Assembly (NCBI RefSeq): GCF_001010355.1
Contig: NZ_JPLA01000036.1
Span: 1-62,514, forward strand
DNA from: Dyella japonica DSM 16301
Lineage (GTDB): Bacteria > Pseudomonadota > Gammaproteobacteria > Xanthomonadales > Rhodanobacteraceae
Length of the DNA stretch: 62,514 bases
Direction of reading: 5' to 3'
Under the pieces are notes generated by a model, which did not search any database, had not been told where the DNA came from, and saw only the letters and a list, made by a program, of their open reading frames with translations. Positions 6,733 through 15,972 of this stretch are shown piece by piece. Position 1 is the stretch's first letter. Each line of letters begins with the position of its first letter. The position numbers and the translations under genes were made by a program.

Positions 6733-9700
6733 CGCGATCTTCCACTTCTGCTTCCAGAAGCGCGTGATCTTCATCGTGGTGTCGGTGCTGGTGCTGTGCT
6801 TCGGCTACTACTCGTGGACGCAGCTCGCCATCGAGGCCTACCCGGAACTGAGCGACGTCACCGCGCAGGTCACCACCCAGGTGCCGGGGCTGGCCGCCGA
6901 AGAGATCGAGCAGCAGATCACCACGCCGCTGGAACGTGCGCTGGCTGGCACGCCGGGCCTGGTCGCCATGCGCTCGAGCAGCACGTTCGGCCTGTCGCTG
7001 ATCACGCTGGTGTTCAAGGACGGCGCCGAGGACTACTGGGAACGCCAGCGCGTGACGGAGCGCATCGCGCAGGCCACGCTGCCGCCGGGCATCACGCCCA
7101 GCCTCGATCCTGTGTCCGGACCGGCGGGTGAGATCTACCGCTACACGCTGGAGTCCAACAGCAAGAACCTGATGCAGCTGTCGGAGCTGCAGAGCTGGGT
7201 GGTGATACCGGCGCTGCAGAAGATCCCTGGCGTCGCCAACGTGGATATCTTTGGCGGCTTCACCAAGGAGTTCCAGCTGGAGCTCGATCCCTCGCAGCTG
7301 CTGCACTACGGCGTCAGCGTGAACCAGGTGACCAGCGCGATCTCCTCCAACACGGCCAATGCCGGTGGTGGACGCATCACGCGCGGCGATCAGTCGTATA
7401 TCGTGCGCGGCATCGGCATGGTGCACACGCTGAAGGAGCTGGGCGACATCGTGGTCACGCAGAGCAACGGCGTGCCCGTGCTGGTGGGTGACCTCGGCAA
7501 GCTGCAATACGGCCATCAGGTGCGCCAGGGCATCCTCGGCAAGGACAGCAATCCGGACACCATCGAGGGCATCGTCGACCTGCTGAAGTACGAGAACCCG
7601 TCGCGCGTGCTGGAGAGCATCCACGCCACCGTGGCCGACCTCAACAAGCAGCTGGCGGCACAGGATGTGCGCATCGTGCCGTACATCGACCGCGACGACC
7701 TGGTGAACGCGACCAAGGACAAGGTGCTGCACACCGTGATGGAAGGCGTGGGCCTGGTGTGCATCGTGCTGATCCTGTTCCTGGGCAGCCCGCGCTCGGC
7801 CATGGTGGCCGCGGTGGCCATTCCCATGTCGCTGGTGACCGTGTTCATCCTGATGCAGTTCACCCATATGCCGGCGAACCTGTTCTCGCTGGGTGCGATC
7901 GACTTCGGCGTGATCGTGGATGGCACCATCGTGGTGACCGAAGCGATCCTGCGGCGCCGCGAGGAGCGGCCGAATTCGGTGCTTACCGAAGATGACGTGA
8001 TGACGGTGACCAAGCATGTGGGTCGCTCGATCTTCTTCGCCACGCTGATCATCATCACGGCGTATCTGCCGCTGTTTGCGTTCGAACACGCCGAGGGCAA
8101 GCTGTTCCGGCCGATGGCATTCACCGTGGGCTATGCGCTGCTGGCGGCGCTGCTGTGCACGGTCACTCTGACGCCCGGCCTGGCGTACTTCGCGCTGCGC
8201 AAGCCGCGCAAGCTGTTCCGCAACAAGCCGCTGGAGCGGCTGCAGGCGGGCTATACAGCCTGGCTGGCCAAGCTGCTGGGCAAGTTGCCCGTGGTCTACG
8301 CGGTGGCGGGCATCGCCTTCGTCGGCGTGCTGCTGCTGGGCGCCACCATCGGCCGCGAGTTCCTGCCTGACCTGGATGAAGGATCGCTGTGGCTGCAGGT
8401 GCAGATGCCCTCGGGCCTGTCGCTGGACAAGGCCAGCGAGATGACCGCCGACCTGCGCCGGGTGATCCGCGAGTTTCCCGAAGTGTCGTACGTGGTGACC
8501 CAGCTTGGCCGCAACGACAGCGGCACCGATCCGTGGACGCCGTCGCATGTGGAGGCGGGCGTCGGGCTCAAGCCCTACGACACCTGGCCGCATGGCGAGG
8601 ACAAGGCGGCCTTCCTGCGCCGCTTCAACGCCCGCATGCAGCAGATCCCCGGTGTGTCGGTAGGCATCAGCCAGCCCATCGTCGATGGCGAGAACGACAT
8701 GATCGGCGGCGCGCACAGCCCGCTGGTGCTGCGCATCTACGGCGACGATTTCAGCGAGCTGCGCCGCGTTGGCAACCAGATTGTCGATGTGCTGCATGGC
8801 GTGCGCGGCACGGCGGAGGCGTCGATCTTCCAGGAGCCGCCGATCCCGCAGCTGGCGATCACGGCCGATCGCGATGCGGCGGCGCGCTACGGCATCAATA
8901 TCGGCGACATCAGCAACCTGATCCAGACGGCCATCGGCGGTACGCCGGTGACCCAGGTCTATGTGGGCGACCGCATCTACAACGTGACCACGCGTGTTTC
9001 GAACGAGACGGCCAACAACCTCGAAGCGATCGGCCAGTTGCCATTGAGTTCCGCCAGCGGCGCGCAGGTGCCCTTGAAGCAGGTCGCGGATATCCGCTTC
9101 AAGACCGGCGAGAGCACCATCGCGCACGAACAGGGCAGGCGCCAGCTGACCATCCGCGTGGACAACCGCGATCGCGCGCTATCCGAATACCTGGCCGACG
9201 CGCAGCAGCAGATCGACGCCAAGGTGCATTTCGACAAGCAGAACTATCAGCTGCAATGGGCCGGCACGTTCGAGAACCAGAAGCGCGCCCAGGCGCGTCT
9301 TGTGGTGGTGATGGCGTTGGTGATGGGCATCATGCTGGTGTTCCTGTTTGCCGAGTTCGGCAAGCTGCACCAGGCGGTGCTGGTATTGGCGGTGGTGCCG
9401 CTCGCCACCGTGGGCGGGCTCATCTCGCTGCACCTGCGCGGCGAGACCTTGAATATCGCCACAGCGGTCGGCTTCATCGCGCTGTTTGGCGTGGCGGTGC
9501 AGAACGGCATCATCATGATCGCCAACATCAATCGCGTGCGTAAGCACGGCCATGGGCTGCGCGATGCGGTACTGGAAGGCGCGACCGAACGCTTTCGCCC
9601 CGTGCTGATGACGGCCACCGTGGCCAGCGTGGGCATGTTGCCCGCCGCGCTTGCCACCGGTGTGGGCACCGACGTACAACGCGGTCTCGCCACTGTCGTG

Positions 9701-9826
9701 GTCGGTGGCTTGCCCATTGCCACGCTGCTGACGCTTTTCATCCTTCCCGGGTTTTACTTCGCCGTTGAGCGCTATATCGAGCGCCATCGTCGCAAGCACC
9801 GTCCGCATCCCTCACGGGAGCTGTGA
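6725..9826 (+). CDS. Heavy-metal RND efflux pump (CzcA/CusA family)
   Basis: This 1033-residue inner-membrane proton antiporter has the usual length and two-fold repeat of RND pumps. The fourth membrane helix carries DFGVIVDGTIVVTE (from D393), the acidic pattern of the heavy-metal (HME) subfamily (DFGxxVDG...E) and not that of drug pumps. Two large periplasmic loops lie between helices 1-2 and 7-8. The substrate is likely a divalent metal such as Zn, Co, Cd or Ni; sequence alone does not settle which. It lies between adaptor and channel genes in one operon (overlap upstream, next start 2 nt after the stop). Confidence 0.92.
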   Translation: MINAIFHFCFQKRVIFIVVSVLVLCFGYYSWTQLAIEAYPELSDVTAQVTTQVPGLAAEEIEQQITTPLERALAGTPGLVAMRSSSTFGLSLITLVFKDGAEDYWERQRVTERIAQATLPPGITPSLDPVSGPAGEIYRYTLESNSKNLMQLSELQSWVVIPALQKIPGVANVDIFGGFTKEFQLELDPSQLLHYGVSVNQVTSAISSNTANAGGGRITRGDQSYIVRGIGMVHTLKELGDIVVTQSNGVPVLVGDLGKLQYGHQVRQGILGKDSNPDTIEGIVDLLKYENPSRVLESIHATVADLNKQLAAQDVRIVPYIDRDDLVNATKDKVLHTVMEGVGLVCIVLILFLGSPRSAMVAAVAIPMSLVTVFILMQFTHMPANLFSLGAIDFGVIVDGTIVVTEAILRRREERPNSVLTEDDVMTVTKHVGRSIFFATLIIITAYLPLFAFEHAEGKLFRPMAFTVGYALLAALLCTVTLTPGLAYFALRKPRKLFRNKPLERLQAGYTAWLAKLLGKLPVVYAVAGIAFVGVLLLGATIGREFLPDLDEGSLWLQVQMPSGLSLDKASEMTADLRRVIREFPEVSYVVTQLGRNDSGTDPWTPSHVEAGVGLKPYDTWPHGEDKAAFLRRFNARMQQIPGVSVGISQPIVDGENDMIGGAHSPLVLRIYGDDFSELRRVGNQIVDVLHGVRGTAEASIFQEPPIPQLAITADRDAAARYGINIGDISNLIQTAIGGTPVTQVYVGDRIYNVTTRVSNETANNLEAIGQLPLSSASGAQVPLKQVADIRFKTGESTIAHEQGRRQLTIRVDNRDRALSEYLADAQQQIDAKVHFDKQNYQLQWAGTFENQKRAQARLVVVMALVMGIMLVFLFAEFGKLHQAVLVLAVVPLATVGGLISLHLRGETLNIATAVGFIALFGVAVQNGIIMIANINRVRKHGHGLRDAVLEGATERFRPVLMTATVASVGMLPAALATGVGTDVQRGLATVVVGGLPIATLLTLFILPGFYFAVERYIERHRRKHRPHPSREL

Positions 9827-9828
9827 TC

Positions 9829-11334
9829 ATGATCAAGACCAAGCTTCGTCGTTCGCTGCACCACACACTCGCTATGGCCGTGGCCATCACCTTGACCGGC
9901 TGCGCGGTGGGTCCCGACTACCAGCGGCCGCAGACGCCGCAGGCACAGTCGTACTCGCCCACGCCGATGGCCAGCGACACGGCATCGGCCGCTGGACCAG
10001 GCGGCGAGGCGCAGCATGTGCTCGCCTCGATGGATATCCCCGGGCAGTGGTGGACACTGTTTCACTCCGCGTCGCTCAATGGCCTGATCGACGACGCGCT
10101 CAAGCACAATGCCGATATCGAGGCCGCCCACGCGTCGCTGCAGGCGGCGTGGGAATCGGTGTATGCGCAGCGCGGGGCGTATTTCCCGACGGTCAACGCG
10201 AGCGTAAATCCCACACGCCAGGACGACGCCAACGACGTAGCCAGCGGCGTGGCGTCGAATGCCGACCTGTACACGCTGACCACGGCGCAGGTAAGCGTGT
10301 CCTACATGCTCGATATCTGGGGCGCCAACCGCCGGCAGGTGGAATCGCTCACGGCACAGGCCAACGCGCAGCGCTTCCAGCTGGAGGCGACTTATCTGAG
10401 CCTGACCAGCAATGTGGTGAATACCGCCATCCAGGAGGCCTCGCTGCGTGCGCAGATCGAGCTGACCCACAAGATCATCGACGAGCAGGAGAAGATTCTT
10501 GCCACCTTGCAGCGCCAGCAGGCCTTGGGCGACGTGTCCGATGCCGCCGTGGCCGCGCAGGTCGCCACGCTGGAGCAGAGCCGCGCCAGCCTGCCGCCGC
10601 TGGACAAGCAACTCGCGCAGCAGCGCGATCTGCTGGCCACGCTGACAGGACGCACGCCGGACCAGCGTATCGATGCGCAGTTTGACCTCGACGGATTGCA
10701 ACTGCCCACGCAGTTGCCGCTGAGCCTGCCGGCCCAACTGGTCGAACAGCGCCCCGACGTGCGTGCTTCCGAAGAGCAGCTGCATTCGGCCAGCGCGCAG
10801 GTCGGCGTGGCGATCGCCAATCGCCTGCCCAATGTGCAGATCAATGCGTCGCTGGGCACGGCCTCGGAGAAGACCAGCCAACTGTTCACCGCGGCCAGCG
10901 GCTTCTGGGCAGTGGGCGCGTCGGTGACGCAACCGCTGTTCGACGGCGGCACGCTCAAGCACAAGCAGCGCGGCGCGGAAGCGGCCTATCGACAGGCGGC
11001 GGCGCAATACCGCAGCACCGTGCTCGGCGCCGTGCAGAACGTGGCCGACACCTTGCACGCGATCGATGCGGACGCCCGCTCACTCGCCGCCGCCGAGCGC
11101 GCCGAACAGGCCGCCGCGCACAGCCTCGATATCGCCAGGCGTCAATTGGCGCTGGGCGACATCAGCGAAAGCGCCATGCTCAATGCTCAGCTGACCTGGC
11201 AGCAGGCCGCGCTGAACCTGGTGCAGGCGAGGGCGGCGCGCTATGCCGATACGGTGGCGCTGTTCCAGTCGCTGGGCGGCGGCTGGTGGCACCGGCAGGA
11301 TGCAGGCAGCGTGGCGGAGGTGAAGTCGCCCTGA
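9829..11334 (+). CDS. RND outer-membrane channel lipoprotein (NodT/OprM family)
   Basis: This 501-residue outer-membrane factor forms the exit duct of the tripartite pump. The signal peptide ends in TLTGC with lipidated C25, followed by the family start AVGPDYQRP. Two related halves contain long helices (for example around 180-250 and 390-450). I chose ATG 9829 because GGGAG lies 8 nt before it; GTG 9823 would leave only 2 nt. It is the last gene of the operon. A DedA gene points towards it from the other strand 39 bp away, and no strong terminator is visible between them. Confidence 0.9.
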   Translation: MIKTKLRRSLHHTLAMAVAITLTGCAVGPDYQRPQTPQAQSYSPTPMASDTASAAGPGGEAQHVLASMDIPGQWWTLFHSASLNGLIDDALKHNADIEAAHASLQAAWESVYAQRGAYFPTVNASVNPTRQDDANDVASGVASNADLYTLTTAQVSVSYMLDIWGANRRQVESLTAQANAQRFQLEATYLSLTSNVVNTAIQEASLRAQIELTHKIIDEQEKILATLQRQQALGDVSDAAVAAQVATLEQSRASLPPLDKQLAQQRDLLATLTGRTPDQRIDAQFDLDGLQLPTQLPLSLPAQLVEQRPDVRASEEQLHSASAQVGVAIANRLPNVQINASLGTASEKTSQLFTAASGFWAVGASVTQPLFDGGTLKHKQRGAEAAYRQAAAQYRSTVLGAVQNVADTLHAIDADARSLAAAERAEQAAAHSLDIARRQLALGDISESAMLNAQLTWQQAALNLVQARAARYADTVALFQSLGGGWWHRQDAGSVAEVKSP

Positions 11335-11373
11335 GCGCAGACGGCTGCCGGCGTCAGACCGGCATTGGATGCT

Positions 11374-12006
11374 TCAGCGCGAACCCGATTCGCAGGCCAC
11401 GCGGCGCTTGTGCCGCCACCACAGCACGAGCGCCACGATCAGCGCAGCGCCGCCGACCAGCCACAGGCCGTTCTGGCCGCGGTGGATCCACATGGCCAGC
11501 CACTCGTGGTTGTCGGCGCCCAGATAGCCCAGATAAACCCAGATCGGCACGCTGATGAGTGCGGCCAGTCCATCGAGCAGGAAGAAGCGCAGGAACGACA
11601 CGCGATGGGTGGAGCCGGCCGTGATGAACACGGCGGTACGCATGCCCGGCAGGAAGCGTGCGATGAACATCAGGCGATTGCCGTAGCGCTCGAACTTCTC
11701 CTGCACCTTGGCGTAGCGCTCCGGCGTGAGCACGCGCGCGACGAAACGGATCTTGAGAATGCGCGCGCCGAAATGATGGCCGAGCAGGAACATGCCGGCA
11801 TCGCCGATCAGCACGCCGGCCATGCCGACGCCGAACATGGTGTGCACATTGGCGTAGCCCAGTCCGGCGATCACGCCGCCGGCGACCAGGGTGATGTCTT
11901 CAGGCAAGGGCACACCGGCGCCGCACAGCAACAACGCGATGAACACCGCGAGGTAGCCGTTTTCGGCGAACACCGTGACCAGTCGTTCAAGTAGTTCCAT
12001 CACCAT
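11374..12006 (-). CDS. DedA family membrane protein
   Basis: This inner-membrane protein of 208-210 residues belongs to the DedA/VTT family, whose members act in envelope homeostasis and include undecaprenyl-phosphate and phospholipid flippases. It shows the early PLPEDITLVAGG segment with an acidic residue, the signature RFLPGMRT, and four or more hydrophobic segments. The start is uncertain between 12006 and an in-frame ATG at 12000; neither has a strong ribosome site. It lies downstream of dnaG on the same strand, where many relatives carry rpoD. Confidence 0.85.
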   Translation of the reverse strand: MVMELLERLVTVFAENGYLAVFIALLLCGAGVPLPEDITLVAGGVIAGLGYANVHTMFGVGMAGVLIGDAGMFLLGHHFGARILKIRFVARVLTPERYAKVQEKFERYGNRLMFIARFLPGMRTAVFITAGSTHRVSFLRFFLLDGLAALISVPIWVYLGYLGADNHEWLAMWIHRGQNGLWLVGGAALIVALVLWWRHKRRVACESGSR

Positions 12007-12193
12007 CCATGCCCGGGCGGACTACCCATGCCTCACTAAGGGTCGATGATCCCATAGGAAGACGTCCGTACGCTTGCGCTGGCGCACCTCGCTACGCTCC
12101 CTGTGGGCTGAAGCGCAATCTTGCAGGGCCAATAGTTAGAACCCTGTTCTTTTCATGCCGAGGCGGCATGCAGTGGCCACTGTGTCAGGCAGG
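12007..12193. other. Intergenic gap between dnaG and the DedA gene
   Basis: These 187 bp between two minus-strand genes contain no gene I can support. An imperfect GC-rich repeat (GCTTGCGCTGGCGCACC...) is present, but no clean terminator. Confidence 0.3.
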
Positions 12194-13924
12194 TTACGCC
12201 GGGGGCGTGGTCACGCGCCGGGCCAGCAACTCGCGCAGTTCAGCTTTTTCCGCGCTGTCGAGCGTGCCATCGCGGCTCTTGGCGGTGAGCCAGTCCCGGC
12301 GCTGGATGACCGCTTGTTCTTCCATGCGTTGCAGCGCGCCAAAAAACTCCGCGCGCTGGGCTTCGGGCTCGCCCACCACCAGGGCCGCCATCAGTTTCTG
12401 CAGGGCAGGGTATTCGGGCCGTTCGGCGAAGTGTTCCACCAGCACGGCGGGGTTGATGCCCGGACGCGAGCGGGCCGTGTCGATCAGTTCGGCCAGCAGT
12501 TCCACGCCGGGTTTGTCCAGGCGCAGAAAGCCATAGGGTCGTTCCACCTGATCGGCCATGCCCGGCTGTGCCAGCAGCGAAGCGATCGCGCTGCGCACCA
12601 GCGAGCGCTGCGCCACGGTGGGTCGCTGCAGCGCGGAGCGTGGCGCGGGCAGGGTGTCCAGCGTGGCGCGTGCACCGGTGCGCTTCTCCAGCTCCTGCGC
12701 CATCAGGTCGCGGAACGCGCCATCGGGCAGGCGCGCGATCAGCGGACGTGCGCGTTCGGCGAGGCGTGCGCGGCCATCGAGGCTGGCGGTGTCCACGTCG
12801 TGCGCCAGTTCGCCGAAGAAATATTCGGACAACGGCGTGGCGGCTTTCAGACGTTTCTCGAAACCGTCCTTGCCTTCCTTGCGGATCAGCGTGTCCGGAT
12901 CTTCGCCATCGGGCAGGAACAGGAAGTAGGCCTGGCGTCCATCGCGCAATCGCGGCAGCGCCGCTTCCAGCGCCTTCCACGCGGCGGCGCGACCGGCGCG
13001 GTCGCCGTCGAAACAGAACACCACGTCAGGCGCGGCGCGGAACAACACCTCGGTGTGCTCGGGCGTGGTGGCCGTGCCCAGCGTGGCCACCGCGATCGGT
13101 AGCCCCGCCTGATGCATGGCGATCACGTCCATATAGCCCTCGACCACCACGATGCGCGTAAGGCTGGCATTGGCCTGCTTCACCTGCCACAGCGCGAACA
13201 GCTCGCGGCCTTTGTGGAACAGCGGTGTTTCGGGGGAATTGAGGTATTTCGGACCTTGGTCCGACTGCAACACCCGGCCGCCGAACGCGATCACGCGACC
13301 ACGGCGATCGAGGATGGGGAACATCAGCCGTTCGCGGAAGCGGTCGTAGCGGCTGCCGCGCTCGCTGCTCGCCACCATGCCCGCTTCGTTGAGCAGCTGC
13401 ATGCGTCGGTCGCTGCCGCCCAGCGCCTTGATCACGCCGTCGAAACCCGCCGGCGCCCAGCCGATGCGAAAGCGCTGGATGGTCTGCGCATCGAGTCCGC
13501 GCTTCTTGCAGTAGGCCTGCGCGTCGGCGTTCTTGGGCAGCTCTTTTTCGTACCAGCCCGCCGCTGCATCGAGCAGGGCGTAGAGGTCGGTCTTGTCTTC
13601 GCGCTGGACGCGGTCGTCGCCGCCTTCGCGCGGCACGGTGAGCCCCACCGACTGCGCCAGTTCTTCCACCGCATCGGGGAATTCCAGGCGCTCATAGTCC
13701 ATCAGGAACTTCACCGCACTGCCGTGCGCGCCGCAGCCAAAGCAGTGGAAAAACTGCTTGGCGGGACTCACGTAGAACGACGGCGTGCGCTCGTTGTGGA
13801 ACGGGCAACAGGCCGTCCACTCGCGTCCCGCCTTCTTCAACGGCACGCGCCGCTCGATCACGTCGACGATGTCGACACGAGCCAGCAATTCGTCGATGAA
13901 GCTGTCAGGGATACGTCCGCGCAT
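12194..13924 (-). CDS. dnaG: DNA primase
   Basis: DnaG makes the RNA primers for replication. The N-terminus starts RGRIPDSFIDELLARVDIVD and is followed by a CHC2-type zinc motif (CPFH...CFGCGAHG, about 37-64). A TOPRIM core follows with the VVEGYMDVIA and FCFDGDRAGR motifs that bind metal. The 576-residue length is normal. I start at 13924 (MRGRIP); a start at 13933 adds three residues and is equally possible. The gene is separated from rpsU/yqeY by an acetyltransferase gene on the opposite strand and by a DUF1328 gene, so the classic rpsU-dnaG-rpoD operon is broken here. Confidence 0.95.
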   Translation of the reverse strand: MRGRIPDSFIDELLARVDIVDVIERRVPLKKAGREWTACCPFHNERTPSFYVSPAKQFFHCFGCGAHGSAVKFLMDYERLEFPDAVEELAQSVGLTVPREGGDDRVQREDKTDLYALLDAAAGWYEKELPKNADAQAYCKKRGLDAQTIQRFRIGWAPAGFDGVIKALGGSDRRMQLLNEAGMVASSERGSRYDRFRERLMFPILDRRGRVIAFGGRVLQSDQGPKYLNSPETPLFHKGRELFALWQVKQANASLTRIVVVEGYMDVIAMHQAGLPIAVATLGTATTPEHTEVLFRAAPDVVFCFDGDRAGRAAAWKALEAALPRLRDGRQAYFLFLPDGEDPDTLIRKEGKDGFEKRLKAATPLSEYFFGELAHDVDTASLDGRARLAERARPLIARLPDGAFRDLMAQELEKRTGARATLDTLPAPRSALQRPTVAQRSLVRSAIASLLAQPGMADQVERPYGFLRLDKPGVELLAELIDTARSRPGINPAVLVEHFAERPEYPALQKLMAALVVGEPEAQRAEFFGALQRMEEQAVIQRRDWLTAKSRDGTLDSAEKAELRELLARRVTTPPA

Positions 13925-14054
13925 AGGACTCATAGTCTATCGGTTGCGTACCGTCTCTGGCCGCTTTCACCCCCAGTCCAGGCCTCGCCGCCCACTGCGC
14001 CTGTCATCGGGCTGCCTTATGCTCGGACGACGCGTTGCGATGGCCGGGGGTGCC

Positions 14055-14711
14055 ATGGGAAATGTGCTGGGAATGGCCAGGCCGGGCCTGCAGGTACGGT
14101 TTCGACCGGCCGCGCCGGAAGACGCTGCGGTGGCCGTGCCGCTGATCTACAGCTCCGGTCCGGTGGCGTTCGACTACGTGTTCACCACCCGCGACGGCGG
14201 TGACGCGCAGGCCTTCCTGCAGCATTGCTTCGTCGATGGCGCCGGCGAGTTCGGCTGGCGCAACCATTGGGTGGGCGTCGCCGAGGGCAAGGTGGTGGCG
14301 GTGGGCGCGGGTTTTGGCGCCGAGGCGAAATGGCCCTTCACCCTGGCTGCCGCCCGGCAGATCATCCGCCACTACGGCTTGCGCCGCGGGTTGGGCGTGA
14401 TCGCACGCGGCTTGCGCGTGGAATCGGTGATCCAGCCTCCTGTCGACGACATGCACTACCTGGCGCACCTTGCCGTGCTGCCTGAGCTGCGCGGCCACGG
14501 CATCGGGCGCGCGCTGATCGACCAGCTGATCGGCACCGCGCGCGACGCCGGGCGCAGCCGCGTCACGCTCGATGTCGCTGCCAGCAACCCGCGGGCCGAG
14601 GCGCTTTATCGCCGTGCCGGCTTCAAGGTCGTGGGCGAGCGCAAATCGCAGCTCGCCAACGAGCGCGGCCGCGTGCCCGACCACCGGCGCATGGAACGCA
14701 TCATCGACTAG
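14055..14711 (+). CDS. GNAT family N-acetyltransferase
   Basis: This GNAT acetyltransferase has about 218 residues and an unknown acceptor. The acetyl-CoA binding motif A is clear (LPELRGHGIGRALIDQLI), followed by the typical NPRAEALYRRAGFKVVGE ending. The N-terminal half (VPLIYSSGPVAFDYVF) resembles GNAT proteins common in Xanthomonadales. The start is uncertain: ATG 14040, 14055 (GGGGG 4 nt upstream, chosen) and 14073 are all in frame. It reads against its neighbours, sitting between dnaG and the DUF1328 gene, both on the minus strand. Confidence 0.85.
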   Translation: MGNVLGMARPGLQVRFRPAAPEDAAVAVPLIYSSGPVAFDYVFTTRDGGDAQAFLQHCFVDGAGEFGWRNHWVGVAEGKVVAVGAGFGAEAKWPFTLAAARQIIRHYGLRRGLGVIARGLRVESVIQPPVDDMHYLAHLAVLPELRGHGIGRALIDQLIGTARDAGRSRVTLDVAASNPRAEALYRRAGFKVVGERKSQLANERGRVPDHRRMERIID

Positions 14712-14725
14712 GGCGCGAGATGGCC

Positions 14726-14896
14726 CTAGACCATGTGGATCACGCCGATCACGGCCAGCAGGGCCAGCAGGAACAGGATGATGAAGATCGCGAACAGCAC
14801 CTTGGCGATGGCGCCGGTCGCGCCGGACAAGGTGCCGAAACCCAGCCAGCCGGTCACCAGCGAGACGATGGCGAGGATGATGGCCCACTTGAGCAT
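14726..14896 (-). CDS. DUF1328 (YtjA-like) 56-aa membrane miniprotein
   Basis: This 56-residue frame starts MLKWAIILAIVSLVTGWLG and continues through a Gly-rich turn (FGTLSGATGAIAK) into a second helix ending in HMV. Length, two membrane helices and the opening residues fit the DUF1328/YtjA family, whose function is unknown (envelope or stress linked). A ribosome site GGGAG lies 7 nt before the ATG. It ends 14 nt after the convergent acetyltransferase gene. It is easily missed because of its size. Confidence 0.85.
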   Translation of the reverse strand: MLKWAIILAIVSLVTGWLGFGTLSGATGAIAKVLFAIFIILFLLALLAVIGVIHMV

Positions 14897-15070
14897 GTGT
14901 CACTCCCGTTGACGAAGGGCACCGGCGCAGCCGGTGGCCGTGCCGTTGTAGGGGCCGGACTGTGAAGACCGTGCCGCTTCGTTGTGGAGGCGATGCAAGG
15001 ATGCGGGCGCGCCGGACCAGGCGATGTCGCGCCAGCCCCGCGTGCAGGGCTGGCGCGGAAGGTCAGGCGA

Positions 15071-15517
15071 TCAGCCGGCCAGGCGAGCCTTGATGCGGCC
15101 CGACACCACGCCCATGTCGGCGCGGCCGGCGGCCTTTTCCTTCACGGCGGCCACCACCTTGCCCATGTCGCGCGCCGAGCTGGCGCCCGTTTCGGCGATG
15201 GCGGCGGTGATCAGCGCGTCGATTTCCTCGTCGCTCAGCTTGGCCGGCAGATAGACCTCGATCACCTTCATCTCGGCCTTCTCGATGTCGGCCAGGTCTT
15301 GGCGGCTGGCCGCCTCGAACTGGGTGATCGAATCCTTGCGCTGCTTGACCATCTTCTCCAGCACGGCCAGCGTCTGCACGTCGTCGAGCTCGATGCGCTC
15401 GTCCACTTCGCGCTGCTTGATCGCGGCCAGGATCAGGCGGATCACGCCCAGGCGATCCTTGTCGCCGCCACGCATGGCGGTCTTCATGTCGTCGGTAAGC
15501 TGCTGCTTCAGGGTCAT
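15071..15517 (-). CDS. yqeY: GatB/YqeY domain protein
   Basis: This 148-residue protein of the YqeY family is homologous to the C-terminal domain of GatB, the tRNA-dependent amidotransferase subunit; its own role is unclear. It opens MTLKQQLTDDMKTAMRGGDK and contains the family core IEVYLPAKLSDEEIDALI with the closing GRADMGVVSGRIKARLAG. The start at 15517 has AAGGA upstream; a longer frame to 15562 runs through the rpsU terminator and is not believed. It follows rpsU, as in many proteobacteria. Confidence 0.92.
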   Translation of the reverse strand: MTLKQQLTDDMKTAMRGGDKDRLGVIRLILAAIKQREVDERIELDDVQTLAVLEKMVKQRKDSITQFEAASRQDLADIEKAEMKVIEVYLPAKLSDEEIDALITAAIAETGASSARDMGKVVAAVKEKAAGRADMGVVSGRIKARLAG

Positions 15518-15541
15518 GAGGATTTCCTTGGGAAACACAAA

Positions 15542-15570
15542 AGCCGGCGTTGCACTGGGCAACGCCGGCT
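15542..15570 (-). terminator. rpsU rho-independent terminator
   Basis: A perfect 12-bp stem AGCCGGCGTTGC / GCAACGCCGGCT with a 5-nt loop is followed on the minus strand by TTTGTGTTT. It lies after rpsU and before yqeY, so it should terminate or attenuate rpsU transcripts. Confidence 0.85.
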
Positions 15571-15687
15571 AGTGTAGGTCTGCGAAGACACAGCGGCAGC
15601 GGATGGACGCGCCAGCTGCCTGGCTACCTGTCATGGCGCCTGGGCGCCACGAGAACCTTGGATCGTCCGCAAGGCGGACGAGTAGGC

Positions 15688-15903
15688 TCAGTACAGACGC
15701 GTACGACGCGACGTGTCGCGCGAGAGGCGACGCAGGTGACGCTTCACCGCGGCAGCGCGCTTGCGCTTACGCTCCTGGGTCGGCTTCTCATAGAACTCGC
15801 GCTTGCGGGTTTCAGCCAGGACGCCGGCCTTTTCGCAGGTGCGCTTGAAGCGACGGAGGGCAAGCTCGAACGGCTCGTTCTCGCGGACTTTTACGCTGGG
15901 CAT
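15688..15903 (-). CDS. rpsU: 30S ribosomal protein S21
   Basis: This is the 71-residue small-subunit protein S21, involved in initiation. The whole sequence is typical: [20 protein letters not shown], then [11 protein letters not shown], and a very basic C-terminus ending RTRLY. The start has GGAG 7 nt upstream (GGAGTCTCC). It is divergent from tsaD, sharing a 69-bp upstream region, and is followed by a strong terminator. Confidence 0.97.
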   Translation of the reverse strand: MPSVKVRENEPFELALRRFKRTCEKAGVLAETRKREFYEKPTQERKRKRAAAVKRHLRRLSRDTSRRTRLY

Positions 15904-15924
15904 GGAGACTCCAAGTGTTAGACT

Positions 15925-15942
15925 GGCTCGCCTGAACGAGCC
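15925..15942. promoter_or_regulatory. Hairpin in the rpsU/tsaD shared upstream region
   Basis: GGCTCG-CCTGAA-CGAGCC forms a 6-bp stem in the 69 bp between the two divergent starts. In an rpsU transcript it would sit about 22 nt before the start codon. It could be an S21 autoregulatory site or a protein operator; neither is proven. Confidence 0.35.
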
Positions 15943-15944
15943 GT

Positions 15945-15972
15945 TTGAATACGGTGAGCCGCGAAGTATAAC
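15945..15972 (+). promoter_or_regulatory. Candidate tsaD promoter
   Basis: TTGAAT (15945-15950) and TATAAC (15967-15972) are spaced by 16 bp. The predicted start near 15979 falls just inside the longest tsaD frame, which argues that translation begins further in, at GTG 16027. Confidence 0.45.

Noticed and set aside
6722..9127. 801-codon antisense frame across the RND pump
   Set aside because: A shadow of the pump gene; the composition is low complexity and no family is recognisable.
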